Source of the DNA: Planctomycetota bacterium
GTDB lineage: Bacteria; Planctomycetota; Planctomycetia; Pirellulales; JADFKK01
Reading direction: 5' to 3'
Assembly (NCBI GenBank): GCA_022564995.1
Contig: JADFKK010000039.1
Location: forward strand, 1-36,413
Length of the DNA stretch: 36,413 nt
Below the pieces are notes generated by a model, which saw only the letters and a list, made by a program, of their open reading frames with translations, was not told the DNA's origin and searched no databases. Below are positions 7,479-18,997 of the stretch, piece after piece (positions within the stretch are counted from its first letter, which is position 1; each line of letters begins with the position of its first letter). The position numbers and the translations under genes are program-made.

Positions 7479-9071
7479 ATGAACCTTCCCTTAATCAGCA
7501 AGCTGCTCAGCGTCGTCGCCGTGTTGATCGGCACGATGATGGCATTTAGCCTGCCTTGGGCGCTGCCGGCGGTGAGCGGGCACGGGTTCGAGAAGCTTGG
7601 CTTCTTCGGCCTGACGACTTCGATGATCGTCTCGTTGGCCGTCGCGGCGGTGTTGCTGAGGATCGGACGCAACGCCCAGGGACAGCTCTATCGCAAGGAA
7701 GCGATGGCGGTGGTCGGTTTGAGTTGGATTCTGGCCACGGTGCTCGGCGCGCTGCCATTTTATCTGAGCGGCACGGCGCGGGAGCGTGCCTGGAATCCGC
7801 AAACTCAGAAGGATGAGCGAGTGCCGATGGACATCGCCGATGCACTTTTCGAATCGCAGTCGGGCTTCAGCACGACCGGCGCCACGGTCATCACCGACCT
7901 GCGCCGGGTGCCCGATTCGATTCTCTTCTGGCGAAGCAGCACGCACTTTCTCGGCGGCTTGGGAATCATCGTATTATTCGTAGCGATCTTGGGACAGGGA
8001 TCGGCCGGTAAGGCGTTGATGCGGGCCGAGATGCCGGGCCCGACGGCCGACAATTCACAAGCCCGGATGCAGCACACGGCCTGGGTGTTCGCCTCAATTT
8101 ATTTTGGGCTCAACGCGGTGTTGACGGTGGTGCTGATGATCGAAGGCATGGGCCCCCTGGATGCGCTGTGCCACGCGTTCGGCACGATGGCCACCGGCGG
8201 TTTCAGCACGCACAACGAGAGCCTCGGTTATTTCGGCACGCACGGATATAACGGCCCGCTGATCGAGATGACGATCGTCGTGTTCATGATTCTGGCCGGA
8301 ACCAACTTCGCGCTGCTGTATGTCATGGTGCTGCCGAAGCTGGGCCTGAAGGAGAAGTTCTATCGCTTCTTCGGCGACGTCGAATTTCGCGTGTACATAG
8401 CGATCATTCTCGGCGTGACCGCGATGGTCTGCCTGTTTGGGCTGCTGATGAGTAACGACTTTGGCGATCTGCCCAGCGCCATTCGCTACGGCCTGTTTCA
8501 AGTCGTGTCGATCCTCACCACCACCGGCTACGGCACGCACGACTTCGACGGCTGGAACAGCTTCGGCCGCGGCGTGCTCTTTTTGCTGATGTTCGTCGGC
8601 GGCTGCGCCGGCAGCACGGGCGGCGGCATGAAGGTGATCCGCCACATCTTGTTCTTAAAGATCCTGCGTCTGGAGGTCGAACAGGCATTTCACCCGAACG
8701 TCGTCCGGCCACTGCGGCTCGGCGGCAAAGCGATAGACGATAAAGACCTGCGGCGTAACATCATGGTCTACTTCGGTCTGATTCTGGTGATCTTCGTTTT
8801 TAGCTGGATGGCCCTGGTGACCATCGAGCCGGACAGCACCTGGAGCCGCAGCGGACAGCCAGCCTCGAACAAGCTCATCGACTGCGCATCGGGCGTCGCG
8901 GCCACGCTCAACAACATCGGCCCCGGGCTGGGCATTGTCGGGGCGACGGAAAACTACGCCCACTTCACCTTCGCCTCGAAGCTGCTGTTCACCTGGCTGA
9001 TGATGCTCGGCCGACTCGAGATATTTGTAATTCTCGTGTTGTTCATGCCGAGTTTTTGGCGCACGCGGTAG
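7479..9071 (+). CDS. trkH: Trk potassium uptake membrane subunit TrkH
   Basis: Inner-membrane K+-translocating subunit, 530 aa, with ten or more hydrophobic segments. The four pore-loop filter regions of the Trk/Ktr/HKT family are all visible: ESQSGFSTTGATV, MATGGFSTHNES, ILTTTGYGTHDF and LNNIGPGLG, each with the filter Gly. GGLGIIVLFVAILG and GGCAGSTGGGMKVIR are further family signatures; the latter is the conserved loop region where the partner RCK subunit acts on gating. It works with TrkA encoded upstream. The gene ends just before a strong bidirectional hairpin terminator. Confidence 0.93.
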   Translation: MNLPLISKLLSVVAVLIGTMMAFSLPWALPAVSGHGFEKLGFFGLTTSMIVSLAVAAVLLRIGRNAQGQLYRKEAMAVVGLSWILATVLGALPFYLSGTARERAWNPQTQKDERVPMDIADALFESQSGFSTTGATVITDLRRVPDSILFWRSSTHFLGGLGIIVLFVAILGQGSAGKALMRAEMPGPTADNSQARMQHTAWVFASIYFGLNAVLTVVLMIEGMGPLDALCHAFGTMATGGFSTHNESLGYFGTHGYNGPLIEMTIVVFMILAGTNFALLYVMVLPKLGLKEKFYRFFGDVEFRVYIAIILGVTAMVCLFGLLMSNDFGDLPSAIRYGLFQVVSILTTTGYGTHDFDGWNSFGRGVLFLLMFVGGCAGSTGGGMKVIRHILFLKILRLEVEQAFHPNVVRPLRLGGKAIDDKDLRRNIMVYFGLILVIFVFSWMALVTIEPDSTWSRSGQPASNKLIDCASGVAATLNNIGPGLGIVGATENYAHFTFASKLLFTWLMMLGRLEIFVILVLFMPSFWRTR

Positions 9072-9100
9072 GGGACAAACAATCGCACGTTCTTTCGTCT

Positions 9101-9175
9101 AACGGCAAGCCGCAGGCGCCTGCGTTTTTATTTCAGACGTCCCATCCGAAACGCAGTCGCCTGCGGCTTGCCGTT
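9101..9175. terminator. Strong bidirectional hairpin between convergent genes
   Basis: An 18-bp perfect stem (9101-9118 with 9158-9175, AACGGCAAGCCGCAGGCG) is extended by 8 more bp (9120-9127 with 9149-9156) around a 21-nt loop. It lies between the ends of trkH and the minus-strand NHL gene. It probably terminates or protects both transcripts. The CGCAGGCG-type stem also resembles dispersed repeats, so it may be a repeat reused as a terminator. Confidence 0.75.
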
Positions 9176-9186
9176 AAACGATATGA

Positions 9187-11604
<2,418 letters not shown>

Positions 11605-12136
11605 CGAAATTCCTTCACAAGATATCGCCGTCTGGGGGTGCTTTGGCGGCGGCGTGTTGCTGGGCTGTGCCTTGGTGGGCAGACAATCTGCCCCCGGAGT
11701 ATCCATCCTACCGGAAATCTGTCAGTGGCGAAAACCCAAGCCACGAATTGCTCGAATTAACGACTTTGATGCCATTTGTCATCAGCCTTGTACATCAAGG
11801 AAATACCGTAAAACGTCCGTTCGACGGAGTTAATGTTGGTTTTTGGCGAGAGGAATGGAAGCTGTTTGCATTTTTCCACATTGGAGGTTGTTGTCCGCTC
11901 GGGTATGATCCCCGCCCCACATCACATGATGAACGAACGGCCTGCGCCCGATCGGACATACCTGAAGTTGACGCCCTGCGCCTACAAACGTAAGGTTTCG
12001 CAGCCGGCCATCTGGCACGGGAGAGGTTTCGCCCGTGGGCGGAGCGCTGCGGGACGCTGACATCAACAGCATGGAGTGGGAGGAACCGGGCCGCCTGGTT
12101 GCCTTGGCGGTCCTTAGAATCATAGGGGTTAATTTC
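11605..12136. other. 532-bp intergenic region with a promoter candidate
   Basis: This is the space between the divergent NHL and DUF1573 genes. I see a sigma-70-like promoter at 11881-11909 reading toward DUF1573 and no protein-like frame. The 220-nt leader that would result has GC-rich segments (about 12000-12060), but I could not match it to a known riboswitch. Confidence 0.4.
11881..11909 (+). promoter_or_regulatory. Sigma-70-like promoter for the DUF1573 gene
   Basis: TTGGAG (11881-11886) and TATGAT (11904-11909) are separated by exactly 17 bp and point toward the DUF1573 gene, with a leader of about 220 nt. Confidence 0.45.
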
Positions 12137-13156
12137 GTGCTAGCAAAATCGCTACTCGGTTTGTCGCTTTCGTTGCTGCTGCTCACCTCGGCCTCGGCCC
12201 AGCAGTGGGCAGAGAAAATGTTCCAGGGGCCGCTCAGCCACGATTTTGGCACGGTCGCCCGGGCATCGAAGGTCGAACATCGCTTCACGCTGAAGAATCT
12301 CTACAAAGAGACCGTCCACATCACCGGCGTGACCACCTCGTGCGGCTGTACGACGCCGTCGATCACCAAGCGCACGCTCAAGACCCACGAGACGGCCGAG
12401 ATCGTCGCCAAGTTCAATACCAGCTCCTTCACCGGCAGCCGCAGCGCGACGATTACGGTCACGATCGACAAGCCGTATTACGCCGAGGTGCAGATGCGGG
12501 TCAAAGGCACGATCCGCACCGACGTTGTGTTCTCGCCCGCCGGCGTGCAGTTTGGCGAAGTGCAAGTTGGATCGAAGACCACCAAGACGATCAAAGTGGC
12601 CTATGCCGGCCGTGGCGATTGGAAGATCGTCGACGTGCGTAGTGCCAATCCGCACCTCGAGGTTGAAATATCGCCCACGCGGCGTTCCGGCGGCAGGGTC
12701 GATTACGAAATCGTCGTGCATCTGAAAGACGACGCGCCCATCGGCAGCCTGCGCGACCAACTGGTGCTGATCACCAACGACCCCAACGTGCCGCGGATTC
12801 CCTTGTACGTCGAGGGCAACGTCTTGGCGGCCGTGACGATCAGCCCCTCGCCGCTTTTCTTGGGATCGCTAACTCCCGGCCAGAGCGTCACCAAGCAATT
12901 GATCGTGCGCAGCAAAACGCCTTTCAAGATCACCAGCGTCGACTGCGAAGACAAGCGCTTTGCGTTCAAACTGCCCGAAACGTCCAAGACATTGCACGTC
13001 GTGCCGGTCACCTTCACCGCCGACGAATCGATGGGCGAAGTGATCCACAAACTCTGCTTCCACACCGACCGCGGCAAAACCATCGCCCCTGAAGTCGAAC
13101 TCCGAGCGAAAGTGATCGAGCCGAAGATCACCGCCAAGGCGTCCGAAGCGCGCTAG
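12137..13156 (+). CDS. DUF1573 secreted protein with Hydin/ASPM-like Ig repeats
   Basis: 339 aa. The GTG at 12137 is preferred because it sits about 9 nt after AGGGG and gives a clean signal peptide (LAKSLLGLSLSLLLLTSASA, cut near residue 21). Three Ig-like repeats follow. The first has the DUF1573 signature HDFGTVARASKVEHRFTLKN and TTSCGCTTPS. The second starts VQFGEVQVGSKTTKTIKV and the third LFLGSLTPGQSVTKQLIV. Such proteins are exported and common in planctomycetes and Bacteroidetes; the exact role is unknown. The CGC pair might bind metal or form a disulfide (inference). Confidence 0.85.
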   Translation: MLAKSLLGLSLSLLLLTSASAQQWAEKMFQGPLSHDFGTVARASKVEHRFTLKNLYKETVHITGVTTSCGCTTPSITKRTLKTHETAEIVAKFNTSSFTGSRSATITVTIDKPYYAEVQMRVKGTIRTDVVFSPAGVQFGEVQVGSKTTKTIKVAYAGRGDWKIVDVRSANPHLEVEISPTRRSGGRVDYEIVVHLKDDAPIGSLRDQLVLITNDPNVPRIPLYVEGNVLAAVTISPSPLFLGSLTPGQSVTKQLIVRSKTPFKITSVDCEDKRFAFKLPETSKTLHVVPVTFTADESMGEVIHKLCFHTDRGKTIAPEVELRAKVIEPKITAKASEAR

Positions 13157-13960
13157 GCCGGACTATTCATCAGCCGCGGGGCGCTAGCCCCCGGTTTTCA
13201 CGACAATCCCGTCCGTCCTGGGCGCTCTCGCCGATCTGTCGTCGGGCGATGGTCCAGTGCTCGATCCTATCGAGATGCAACTTTGCCCCAATTCCGCATT
13301 GCCAAGGATCGACCGCTTGCACGGGGAGTGGTTGGACATGGACCACCGGTAATCGAACCCGTTTTAACCAGCCCAGGCATTTATGCCTGGGACCACGGCC
13401 GACGACACCGCGTCGTCGGCCCCGTTCGTAGTAACCGGATTCATCCGGTCAAAAACCGCATGAATGCGGTCACTACGAACGTCGTCGTCAATCCCAACGG
13501 GATTGCACCCCCGCCGCTCCGCCCGCCATTTCCCACCGAAGCCACAGCACTGCTGGACAAGCCAGCAGTGGCACCCGGCGGGCGGTATATTGTCGAAAGA
13601 CGTACAGACATTTGCAATTTCCCTTCATTCCGCGGAGTTACCAAGCAAGCAGGGCCGCTCCGGTAACGCGGCGTCGAGTTGGTGTTTTGGCTGCGGTCGA
13701 AGCGACTCTTCACGCGATAAGTCCTTGCTGCGGTTGGCCTTGTGTTTTGTGTCCGGCAGAATAACCACAACACAGCTTGTGTCCGACAGAAGGGCTTTCG
13801 TCGCACACAACCATCCAGGTCGGCCGAAAGAATGGCCAAATTTCGCCGGTTCTCGTCGATTGCCACTTCCGTCGTTCCGATGTATGCTTCAAGTTAGAGT
13901 CGGGAACGAAATTCGGCTCCATGCCGTGTGACTCGCTCGCGAGCCCTCATATTCCCGGCT
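13157..13960. repeat. 804-bp non-coding stretch with a tandem stem-loop array
   Basis: A terminator-like GC hairpin with TTTT follows the DUF1573 stop (about 13172-13198). Between 13372 and 13570 lie several perfect stem-loops in a row: 13372-13391, 13397-13421 (10-bp stem), a compound structure 13423-13481 (10-bp outer stem enclosing two 7-bp hairpins at 13434-13449 and 13455-13470), and 13548-13570 (9-bp stem). Nothing protein-like is seen in 13157-13960. Confidence 0.75.
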
Positions 13961-14788
13961 CTATTTTTCTAGGCTCTCCGCCTTCAACGGGTTTTTCTTG
14001 GTGTAATACGCACCGTACCCGTTCTCTCGCGTGTCGTCCACGTCATGCACGAGGCTGACATTCGCGGCCACGTACTCCCAATACCGCTCTTCGCCTCGCT
14101 CGTATAACCGTTGCAGGGCCCAGAGGAAATAGTCGACCGCTTGCAGCCCTCCGGCCTCCGCCGGATTGGCTGCCATGATCTCGATTGGAGAGGTCGCTTC
14201 GATCCCCCACGAGGCACGCAAATTGTTCCGCGCCTGTTCAATGGAACTGCGCAGCGCCGCGGTGCGGCTTCGATTGCCGCGACGAGAGAACCGAATCACG
14301 TAGCTGTCTTCCTTGTGCAGCCGCTCCTTGAAAATTCGGCTCACACAGCGGTCGTACAGATGATTGGGATGATAGCGATATCCCGGATGTTTCTTGTTGT
14401 GTTCCTGAACTTTCGCGACGATGGTCTGCTTGTTCCGCACCACGGCGAAGAACCGCAACTCGTGCTGCATGAGGAGACGATACACCTCGCGTCGCACTTC
14501 CGCGCAGTCGTCCTTGGCGTGAAATGCCTCAGCCGTCTTCCGCCGCTCGGGCTGCATCGACGGCACCTTCGCCAAATACGGGTCGGCGAGCAGCGCGATT
14601 CGCAACGCTGCCAGTTCCGCGTCGAGTCCCACGGAGTCGTCCGTCTCGAGCACGCCGAGTATGAAGTAACTCGAACAGCCTTCCTGTCCCACGACGACTC
14701 GCTTCTTCTTGTTGAAGAGCGTGCCGTCCCCCGCCTCGTCAACGAAGTAGTGGCACGTGCGAGGCTGTTCAGAGCCGGTCTCATTCAT
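13961..14788 (-). CDS. DUF3800 domain protein
   Basis: 275 aa, cytoplasmic. The N-terminal HYFVDEAGDGTLF and the C-terminal GGLQAVDYFLWALQRL are the conserved acidic ends of DUF3800, a family predicted to have an RNase H-like fold and often found in or near defence and mobile loci. Asp and Glu in DEAGD and Asp in QAVDYF are the likely metal ligands (inference). The ATG at 14788 is 19 nt after the stop of the methyltransferase C-terminal piece, on the same strand, so it is probably the last gene of the restriction-type operon. It could be an accessory nuclease or a leftover of the older locus. Confidence 0.8.
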   Translation of the reverse strand: MNETGSEQPRTCHYFVDEAGDGTLFNKKKRVVVGQEGCSSYFILGVLETDDSVGLDAELAALRIALLADPYLAKVPSMQPERRKTAEAFHAKDDCAEVRREVYRLLMQHELRFFAVVRNKQTIVAKVQEHNKKHPGYRYHPNHLYDRCVSRIFKERLHKEDSYVIRFSRRGNRSRTAALRSSIEQARNNLRASWGIEATSPIEIMAANPAEAGGLQAVDYFLWALQRLYERGEERYWEYVAANVSLVHDVDDTRENGYGAYYTKKNPLKAESLEK

Positions 14789-14807
14789 TGCGAATTCGCG
14801 TTTCTCT

Positions 14808-15185
14808 TCAAATCACGTCAACAGAAAGGTCGGTAAATGGCCGGAATTCTTGTGGTCGGATGCAGTCGTCGGTGATGAGGCGCTTTGGGTCGGGGAAGGT
14901 TGGCGGGAGGCCGGGGGCGGTGACTGGTTGGTTGTTGTCGATGCGGGCGGCGACGGCGAGGTTTAGTGCTAGGAGTTGGGCGAGGGAACCCTTGGGCGAG
15001 AAGCCGTAGGCGGCCAGCACGGCGGCGTCGAGGGCGGCGTGGGCGTCTTTAAGCGGGTTCTTGCCCGGCAGTTCCAGCGTGCGATACACGGCCCGCAGCC
15101 CGCCTTTGATCTTCTCCAAAGCCGTCCTGATGTGCAGCGCACCGTGTGTCGCGATCGCCTTTCTCTCAGCTAGCGACGTAGCCAT
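14808..15185 (-). pseudogene. C-terminal piece of a large DNA methyltransferase
   Basis: 125 aa, open throughout. YRTLELPGKNPLKDAHAALD, AAVLAAYGFSPKG and PGLPPTFPDPKRLITDDCI match, from memory, the C-terminal end of class I SAM-dependent DNA methyltransferases whose N-termini begin like the fragment at 18998-19347. No SAM or catalytic motif is present, so it cannot be an enzyme alone. Its ATG at 15185 overlaps the end of the nuclease gene (stop at 15170) by 16 nt. It may be simple debris, or a retained specificity/partner domain, because unlike the N-terminal fragment it has no frameshift. Confidence 0.65.
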
Positions 15186-15877
15186 AGGTGGCGCAAAACA
15201 ATATCAGGGGCATCCTTGCCCGTCTCGACATAGCGGAAATCTCGTTTGTGGCGAGACGAGTAGGTCTGGTCAGAGAAAAGGATTGTTTGTGACGAATCAC
15301 AGGCTGTCGGCGTCGACGTTGTCACGATTATCTCCGATTTATCCAGGGCATCCAACAGTTTGGGTTCGACCGTATATTTCTCTGCGGCGTAGCCGACCAT
15401 CATTGCGTTGGTCATCGCCCATGCGTAGTCGCCGCGCACGAATCGGGCAATACCCAGCGTGCAATAATGCGCACCGGCCGTGTGCTTCTGATCGACCGGT
15501 TTGCACTCGATAAAGACACCATCCTGGCTGGGACGGATGTTTTTTCGTCCTCTGATTCCGATGTGCAAATCTGGCATCTTATCGAGAATTGTCCCATTGA
15601 AATTCCGATATTTTGTTTCACGTGTTCCTGTTTCCATCAGATTATCATCGAAGCCCTCAACACGCCCCGAGTCGTATATCTCATCGAACAGAATCTCGTG
15701 GAGCCTCTGAGTAATCGTGTCTTCGTGGGCATTGGCCAAGTCAAATTCAGCAACGTCCATCTGACGGATTCGCACCCATGCGAGCCGAATCGCTTCTTCG
15801 ACAATCAGGAACACCGATAGCGACAGCGGTGGATGCGGCGGCCGGAATCGAGATGGAGGAGTTGCGAAGATCCCCAT
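15170..15877 (-). CDS. PD-(D/E)XK nuclease-like protein, probable restriction endonuclease
   Basis: 235 aa. MPDLHIGI (Asp103) followed by VFIECKPVD (Glu124, Lys126) is the D...ExK core of the PD-(D/E)XK nuclease fold. The following HYCTLGIARFVRGDYAWAM is a conserved helix region in restriction-like proteins of this type. It starts at ATG 15877, only 2 nt after the methyltransferase stop, and so is co-translated with it. That pairing suggests it cleaves DNA not modified by the methyltransferase. A second possible start is Met40. No identified specificity domain. The nuclease fold is moderately sure; cleavage and recognition site are unknown. Confidence 0.65.
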   Translation of the reverse strand: MGIFATPPSRFRPPHPPLSLSVFLIVEEAIRLAWVRIRQMDVAEFDLANAHEDTITQRLHEILFDEIYDSGRVEGFDDNLMETGTRETKYRNFNGTILDKMPDLHIGIRGRKNIRPSQDGVFIECKPVDQKHTAGAHYCTLGIARFVRGDYAWAMTNAMMVGYAAEKYTVEPKLLDALDKSEIIVTTSTPTACDSSQTILFSDQTYSSRHKRDFRYVETGKDAPDIVLRHLWLRR

Positions 15878-15879
15878 GA

Positions 15880-18800
15880 CTATTTGTTTCCCTCGAAGAC
15901 AGAGAAATAGTCACGCAAGATGTCCGCCGCAAGTAGCCGGGCGCGGCTGCGAGTCCAGTAGCGGTATTGATTCAGTAGTCCGACCCGCAGCGATTCCTCG
16001 TTCGCTTGAATGATGATGCTGGCTCCGGTTTTTTCGGCAAGCTCCAGAATCATTGCTTGCAGCCAGTCAGATGACTCAACGCGCTGATCGGTTGTTCGCA
16101 CGGACAGGAAACGGAACGAAACGTCTTGCTGGGCATCACCGAGCGTTTCAACGACGATGCTCTTGCCAAGCTTCTTCGCAAATGGGTTGAGAGAAGTCTG
16201 AAGCGTGTTGCGGAATTGCCTCGCTTGTCCATTCGTCGGCGGATTACTCGCGCGTTTCCCTAATTCATCATGTGGACTGCGGACGGTGAGTGTATCGTTA
16301 ATGACCTGACAATCACGATTACTAAGTCCGTATAGGCGACCAAAGAACTCGTCAATCTCTTCAAACACGGTTTCGTCTTTGGATTCCAAGCGTGTTGCTA
16401 GCGCCGAGATTTGGAGACGCTGTTTGTTGGTCAAGTCCTCCAGTGGAATGATTGGGCAGGAATCGAAGTCTTCCTTGTAAAAGTACGTTCGCTCGACGCC
16501 CAGTTTCGCGCTCGTACAGAGCGCGAAATAGAACCAAAGATTGCTATGGGCGAATAGATGAAGATACTGGATGAGTAATCTCGCATCAGGATGCCCCTTG
16601 GCGGAGTAACCGTAAAAGCTTTTGTTGAACGCGATGTCAACATAACATGAAAGCGACGTTCCTTTGTGGCGATCCCGAGGCAAAGACTGTCTCAACAGCA
16701 GGAGCGGCCCTCTATATACGCGAAGTGGATCAGCTGAGTGTTTCAGGAGTAGAGACCTTTTGAGCGTATCGTGCCTAAATCTACGACAGCGTTGCGGCAC
16801 AATGGTGAACTCGGAAGACGTTTCAGCCGAACTACCAGCATCAAGGAGATCCTTCATCAATGAAGCGTCTTTTTGTGGGCTGCCCTTTACGGTGTAGCCC
16901 TGACGACTCGTGAGAGTCAGATGATTCGACCAGTATTCGCCCAACTCGTGGCGACTTGCCAACCGGATCTTACGAACCACATCGACATCGAGCCTCGTCC
17001 CGATGGCGAGCGTCTTAAGGAGCCAGTCCTCTTTCAGTACATCGCCGATTTCCAACACATGCGCCGCGTGGGCGTCAATCCGAAGCTCTCCGACTCTGTT
17101 GAGCGCAGTGTCGGCTTGCGGACTGACGAACCAGAACGCACTATCGCTTTGGGGAATCTCGTTCCGAGCGAAGACCAGCATGAAAGGTTGATCCATATCT
17201 GGCCAGACATTTGTCTTCCGCACATTTGAGCAATTCACGATTCCAGTGAAGCGGATCAACTGAAATAGCGCACTGCGAGCTTGCCGTGACACATCGCCTT
17301 GTTTGAAAAGCGTGCGCGCGGGGAGTGCCATCGCAATTCGACCTTTCGGTCGACACCATTCGGTCGCTTTCCAGAGAAAAGGTAGGTCGGGCACATGGTC
17401 AGGATTCTGATAGACCTTTCCCGTCGCCTCATCTTTTCGCGAGATGATCTCTTTGCTGACCGAATTTAGCTGCAATGAAAGCTCTTCGTTCTCGCGAATT
17501 CTGGACCAAGGCGGATTACAAAGAACCAGATCGAACCGTTTGTCGAACTTATCCCCGACGTGCGATCCCAAACTCCCGATAACCGATCCCGTCTGGCGAT
17601 CCGTGGTGCGATGATTGAATAGCACTGAGTCGTCGAGAGCGTGGAACTTCAATTTTTCGGGTGGGATCGGCTGCGGATCGAGTTCAATCGCGGTCAAGTA
17701 AAGACTCAGCGCAGAAAGCCGTAGCGCCGATTTGCTGATGTCGAACCCACACAACTGCCGTTCCAGAATTCGCCGAATTACCTTGGTATCCGGCCGTATA
17801 CCCGAAGCTCGCCAATGCTCCAGATAGAGTCGGCGAAAAGCGAGGACCAAGAAGACCCCAGCGCCGCAAGCCGGATCAAGCACTTTTGCCTGTGCTGCGT
17901 TCTCCAGACCATCGAACGCCTCATCGACGAGCGTCATCGCAATGTTACGAGGTGTGTAATGAACGCTGGTCTCGCTCGATTCGGCTTCGTCCCACTTCCA
18001 GCAGAATGCTTCGTAGACTTGGCTCAGCAGACCGACAGGCACGTGAGCAAAGTCGAACATTGCCCAGGAGAATTGGCCTTGGTAGTCGTCGTCGCCGATC
18101 GGTATGTTTCCGCGAACGATGGCACTTAGATTCTTAAAGACGATCTTTGAGCGGTTCAGGCCTTCAAAGAATTGACGAGTTCCGCGTTCGCGTAGCGGCA
18201 AGAAATCGCCGTTGAACGTCTGGTCAAGCCATCGACTGGTCTGGTACGCATTTTCGGCGTTATCGAAGCAGGCGTGCAGTTCCGATGCTCGCGAACAGAT
18301 CTTGTGCGTGTCCGCAGGCGTGATAATGTCTCGATCGCACAGAAAACGAAAGAACAACGCTCGGCCGACCAAAGAGAGTACATTGTCCGCGCCGATCTGG
18401 CGAGCGATCCGGTCTATTCCCGTCAAAAGGAGCTTGTGCATTTCGTCGAAAACCAGATCGGACTCGTCCGCTCGCTGACCGTCGACGTTGGCGTGAACCA
18501 AGTTCGTGTAGAAGTTGATGGCTTCGCTCGTGCCCGCCGAGAACACTTTCCATTCCGGTTCAACTTCCCCCAGCTTTACGGGAGCAACTTCAAGAATCCC
18601 CGGTTTGATGACCGCCAGATGTGCCCGCTCGCCGCGACAGGCGATGCTCTTGTTCAGCTTGATAAGTTGATCGTTGGGCGAAGATGAAAGCCGACTGGCG
18701 TTCACGTAGTACAAAACCGGGCGACGATCGTTTTCGACTGCGCCATCCGGAAGAAATCCCTCCTCGCTCGCCCGTTCATTCGGCAGCAGATCGAGGTAGT

Positions 18801-18888
18801 TGACTAACTCGGGACGGTGATCGTCCGTGAAACGGCGAATTACGTGTTCGCTGATCCCGTATTGTCGCAATTCGTGGGCAATATTCAC
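15880..18888 (-). CDS. N6-adenine DNA methyltransferase, Eco57I/HsdM-like, of an R-M cassette
   Basis: 1002 aa with a GTG start at 18888 (an in-frame stop lies just upstream). Residues 1-300 are a helical N-terminal region. The catalytic domain has VHYTPRNIA (309-317), motif I DPACGAG (338-344) for SAM binding, GFDIS (381-385) and the catalytic motif IV NPPW (458-461), which marks an amino-methyltransferase acting on adenine. The C-terminal half (about 600-950) includes FYKEDFDSCPIIPLEDL, a pattern typical of target-recognition parts of such enzymes. It is followed 2 nt later by the nuclease-like gene. It is larger than a plain HsdM (about 500 aa), as in type IIG-like or stand-alone large methylases. 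About 110 nt separate it from the upstream methyltransferase remnant. Confidence 0.85.
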   Translation of the reverse strand: MNIAHELRQYGISEHVIRRFTDDHRPELVNYLDLLPNERASEEGFLPDGAVENDRRPVLYYVNASRLSSSPNDQLIKLNKSIACRGERAHLAVIKPGILEVAPVKLGEVEPEWKVFSAGTSEAINFYTNLVHANVDGQRADESDLVFDEMHKLLLTGIDRIARQIGADNVLSLVGRALFFRFLCDRDIITPADTHKICSRASELHACFDNAENAYQTSRWLDQTFNGDFLPLRERGTRQFFEGLNRSKIVFKNLSAIVRGNIPIGDDDYQGQFSWAMFDFAHVPVGLLSQVYEAFCWKWDEAESSETSVHYTPRNIAMTLVDEAFDGLENAAQAKVLDPACGAGVFLVLAFRRLYLEHWRASGIRPDTKVIRRILERQLCGFDISKSALRLSALSLYLTAIELDPQPIPPEKLKFHALDDSVLFNHRTTDRQTGSVIGSLGSHVGDKFDKRFDLVLCNPPWSRIRENEELSLQLNSVSKEIISRKDEATGKVYQNPDHVPDLPFLWKATEWCRPKGRIAMALPARTLFKQGDVSRQARSALFQLIRFTGIVNCSNVRKTNVWPDMDQPFMLVFARNEIPQSDSAFWFVSPQADTALNRVGELRIDAHAAHVLEIGDVLKEDWLLKTLAIGTRLDVDVVRKIRLASRHELGEYWSNHLTLTSRQGYTVKGSPQKDASLMKDLLDAGSSAETSSEFTIVPQRCRRFRHDTLKRSLLLKHSADPLRVYRGPLLLLRQSLPRDRHKGTSLSCYVDIAFNKSFYGYSAKGHPDARLLIQYLHLFAHSNLWFYFALCTSAKLGVERTYFYKEDFDSCPIIPLEDLTNKQRLQISALATRLESKDETVFEEIDEFFGRLYGLSNRDCQVINDTLTVRSPHDELGKRASNPPTNGQARQFRNTLQTSLNPFAKKLGKSIVVETLGDAQQDVSFRFLSVRTTDQRVESSDWLQAMILELAEKTGASIIIQANEESLRVGLLNQYRYWTRSRARLLAADILRDYFSVFEGNK

Positions 18889-18997
18889 GATGTGGTCACT
18901 TGAAAAAACGGCCTGTACTTTCGCTCCGCCGGGATCAGTGTATCAGGAACGAGGAATCGCATGAATCGCACCGTAGCCGTCTTGGCAGAATGGGGCC

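Noticed and set aside
12000..12136. Riboswitch in the DUF1573 leader
   Set aside because: GC-rich and partly hairpin-like, but it lacks the conserved cores of the glycine, TPP and c-di-GMP classes that I compared by eye.
13321..13380. tRNA T-arm-like sequence (GGTTCGATTACC) on the minus strand
   Set aside because: The T-stem does not pair properly and no acceptor, D or anticodon arm is found; it is part of the repeat region.
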